Assembly: GCA_009841005.1 (NCBI GenBank)
Contig: VXMR01000006.1
Coordinates: 1-41,655 of the forward strand
From: Gemmatimonadales bacterium
GTDB taxonomy: Bacteria > Gemmatimonadota > Gemmatimonadetes > Palauibacterales > Palauibacteraceae
Reading direction: 5' to 3'
Length of the DNA: 41,655 nt
The notes beneath the pieces were generated by a model, which was not told the DNA's origin, searched no databases, and was given only the letters and a program-made list of their open reading frames with translations. Positions 40,281 through 41,655 of this stretch are shown piece after piece (positions within the stretch are counted from its first letter, which is position 1; every line of letters begins with the position of its first letter). The position numbers and the translations under genes were made by a program.

Positions 40281-41655
40281 ATGAGCGAAGAAAAGAGAGA
40301 ACCGGGCTCCCCGCGGTCCCCCGAACGCGACCGCCGGAGCTTCGTCAAATCCCTGGCCGCCGGCTCCGTGCTCGCCGCGGGCGCGCCCTCGCTGCTGGCC
40401 GGAGCCGATCCCGGCCGTCAGAGTGGTTCCGCCGTGCGCCGGACGCTTGCCCGAGGGCCCGCCGCCCGTCGTGTGGCGCCGTCCGACGACCTCGGCCTGG
40501 CGGTGATCGGCGCGGGCGGGATGGGCATGGCGGACGTCGCGACGGCCCTCCGTATCCCGGGCGTGAACCTGGTCGCCGCCAGCGATGTGTTCGATGGACG
40601 GCTCGAAGCCGCCCGCGAGCGTCACGGGGACATCTTCACCACCCGCGACTACCGCGAGGTCCTCGCGCGCGACGATGTGGATGCGGTCATCGTCGGCACC
40701 CCCGACCACTGGCACCAGCCGATCTCGGTCGATGCGCTCCGCGCCGGCAAGGCCGTCTACTGCGAGAAGCCGATGGTCCACCGGATCGAGGAGGGGCACG
40801 AGCTGATCCGGGCCGAGCAGCAATCCGGTGCCGCCTTTCAGGTGGGTAGCCAGGGAATGAGTTCTCTCGGCAACGAGAAGGCGAAGGAACTGTACGAGGA
40901 AGGGGCGATCGGCGAACTCAACTACGCCGAGGGCTTCTGGGCGCGCAACGATCCCATTGGCGCGTGGCAGTACCCGATCCCGGCCGGCGCCTCCGAGGAG
41001 ACGGTCGACTGGAAGGGCTTCCTCGGGCCGGCGCCGGACCGGCCGTACGACCCGCTGCGCATCTTCCGCTGGCGCAACTACCGGGACTACGGCACCGGGG
41101 TGGCGGGCGACCTCTTCGTCCACCTCTTCTCCAGCCTCCACTTCGTCGTGAGTTCGCGCGGCCCGACCCGGATCCAGGCCGCCGGGGGGCTCCGGTACTG
41201 GAAGGACGGCCGCGAGGTGCCGGACGTGCTCCTCGGCGTGTTCGACTACCCGGAGACGGAAACGCACCCGGGCTTCAACCTCTCGCTGCGCGTGAACTTC
41301 GTGGATGGAACCTCCGGCAGCACTTTCCTCCGCCTCGTGGGGAGCGAGGGAGCGATGGACGTGACGTGGACCGAGGTCATCCTCCGCAAGAACGTCGCCG
41401 TGGACCCGATGGACGCCTTCTCCCAGGAGAAGATGGCCGAGGCGGCGGCGTCGGCGGACGGGCTCCCCCCGCGGGTCCGCATGCTTCCCCCGGCCGAGGT
41501 TCGGTACGAGGTCGAGCGCGGGTATCGCGGCGCCCACGTCGACCACTTCTTCAACTGGTTCGAGGCGATCCGCGGCGGCCCGCCCGTGCGGGAGGACGCA
41601 ACCTTCGGGCTGCGCGCGGCCGCCCCCGCGCTGGCCTGCAACCTCTCCTACTTCG
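40281..41655 (+). CDS. Tat-exported Gfo/Idh/MocA family oxidoreductase (3' end outside window)
   Basis: The frame starting at ATG 40281 stays open to the end of the window (458 codons). The N-terminus has a twin-arginine signal RRSFVKSLAAGSVLAAGAP. The Rossmann domain begins LGLAVIGAGGMGMADVATA, the hallmark EKP motif is AVYCEKPMVHRI with a DHWHQP just before it, and the substrate domain contains GDLFVHLFSSLHFVVSS with likely catalytic His residues. These enzymes oxidise or reduce sugars and related alcohols with tightly bound NAD(P); exported members occur in Planctomycetota, Bacteroidota and Gemmatimonadota. The gene is divergent from the cyclophilin and has no strong Shine-Dalgarno sequence. 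The end is missing, so its final domain cannot be judged. Confidence 0.93.
   Translation, partial: MSEEKREPGSPRSPERDRRSFVKSLAAGSVLAAGAPSLLAGADPGRQSGSAVRRTLARGPAARRVAPSDDLGLAVIGAGGMGMADVATALRIPGVNLVAASDVFDGRLEAARERHGDIFTTRDYREVLARDDVDAVIVGTPDHWHQPISVDALRAGKAVYCEKPMVHRIEEGHELIRAEQQSGAAFQVGSQGMSSLGNEKAKELYEEGAIGELNYAEGFWARNDPIGAWQYPIPAGASEETVDWKGFLGPAPDRPYDPLRIFRWRNYRDYGTGVAGDLFVHLFSSLHFVVSSRGPTRIQAAGGLRYWKDGREVPDVLLGVFDYPETETHPGFNLSLRVNFVDGTSGSTFLRLVGSEGAMDVTWTEVILRKNVAVDPMDAFSQEKMAEAAASADGLPPRVRMLPPAEVRYEVERGYRGAHVDHFFNWFEAIRGGPPVREDATFGLRAAAPALACNLSYF

Noticed and set aside
1-41655. Mobile elements, integrases, CRISPR arrays, toxin-antitoxin or restriction genes
   Set aside because: None of the reading frames shows transposase, recombinase, Cas, nuclease or methyltransferase motifs, and no array-like repeats were seen.

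Overview
The window is a very GC-rich, gene-dense bacterial fragment, with stop-to-start gaps mostly under 200 bases and no gene-free stretch above about 210 bases. No taxonomic marker is present. The gene content (TolB-propeller amidohydrolase, tricorn-like protease, LRR/metzincin and leishmanolysin-like lipoproteins, DUF6152 and DUF6644 proteins, a carboxypeptidase-regulatory-like TonB receptor, many Gram-negative lipoproteins) most resembles an environmental Gemmatimonadota genome. That assignment is inference. About 33 protein genes and one tRNA-Leu(UAA) can be supported. The two terminal genes are cut by the window edges.

Layout. 1-4.1 kb: end of a BNR-type secreted protein, then an operon for membrane quality control (NfeD-type ClpP-class protease, flotillin FloA, a small membrane-anchored protein). 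4.1-8.4 kb, minus strand: a two-domain VOC protein, a 101-residue unknown, an LRR-plus-metzincin lipoprotein split by an apparent one-base frameshift, and SURF1. 8.5-12.6 kb: an overlapping three-gene operon (acyl-CoA ligase, hotdog thioesterase, exported amidase). 12.7-14.6 kb: a lower-GC island holding a divergent pair of paralogous secreted Cys-containing proteins, flanked by imperfect repeats. 14.6-19.3 kb, minus strand: FAD oxidoreductase and a large periplasmic TolB-amidohydrolase. 19.4-20.7 kb: FMN reductase, dUTPase and a 31-residue membrane peptide. 20.7-30.2 kb: a secreted unknown, tRNA-Leu, a TonB-dependent receptor, a beta-lactamase-fold serine hydrolase and a tricorn-like protease. 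30.3-38.4 kb: an envelope cluster with a YbjQ-like secreted protein, an NHL-propeller lipoprotein, two paralogous GHPD-motif lipoproteins, DUF6152, a leishmanolysin-like lipoprotein, tandem DUF6644 membrane proteins and a monoheme cytochrome c-prime. 38.4-41.7 kb: alpha/beta hydrolase, cyclophilin, and a Tat-exported Gfo/Idh/MocA oxidoreductase running off the end.

How the genes fit together. Most products carry Sec, lipoprotein or Tat signals, so the window looks devoted to the cell envelope: import through the outer membrane, peptide and amide hydrolysis in the periplasm or at the surface, and possibly a small membrane/periplasmic redox module (two DUF6644 proteins plus cytochrome c-prime). 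No phage, transposase, CRISPR array, integrase or defence system was seen. The most promising under-described elements are the 30-38 kb envelope cluster, the divergent paralogue pair at 12.8-14.5 kb, and the third gene of the NfeD-flotillin operon.
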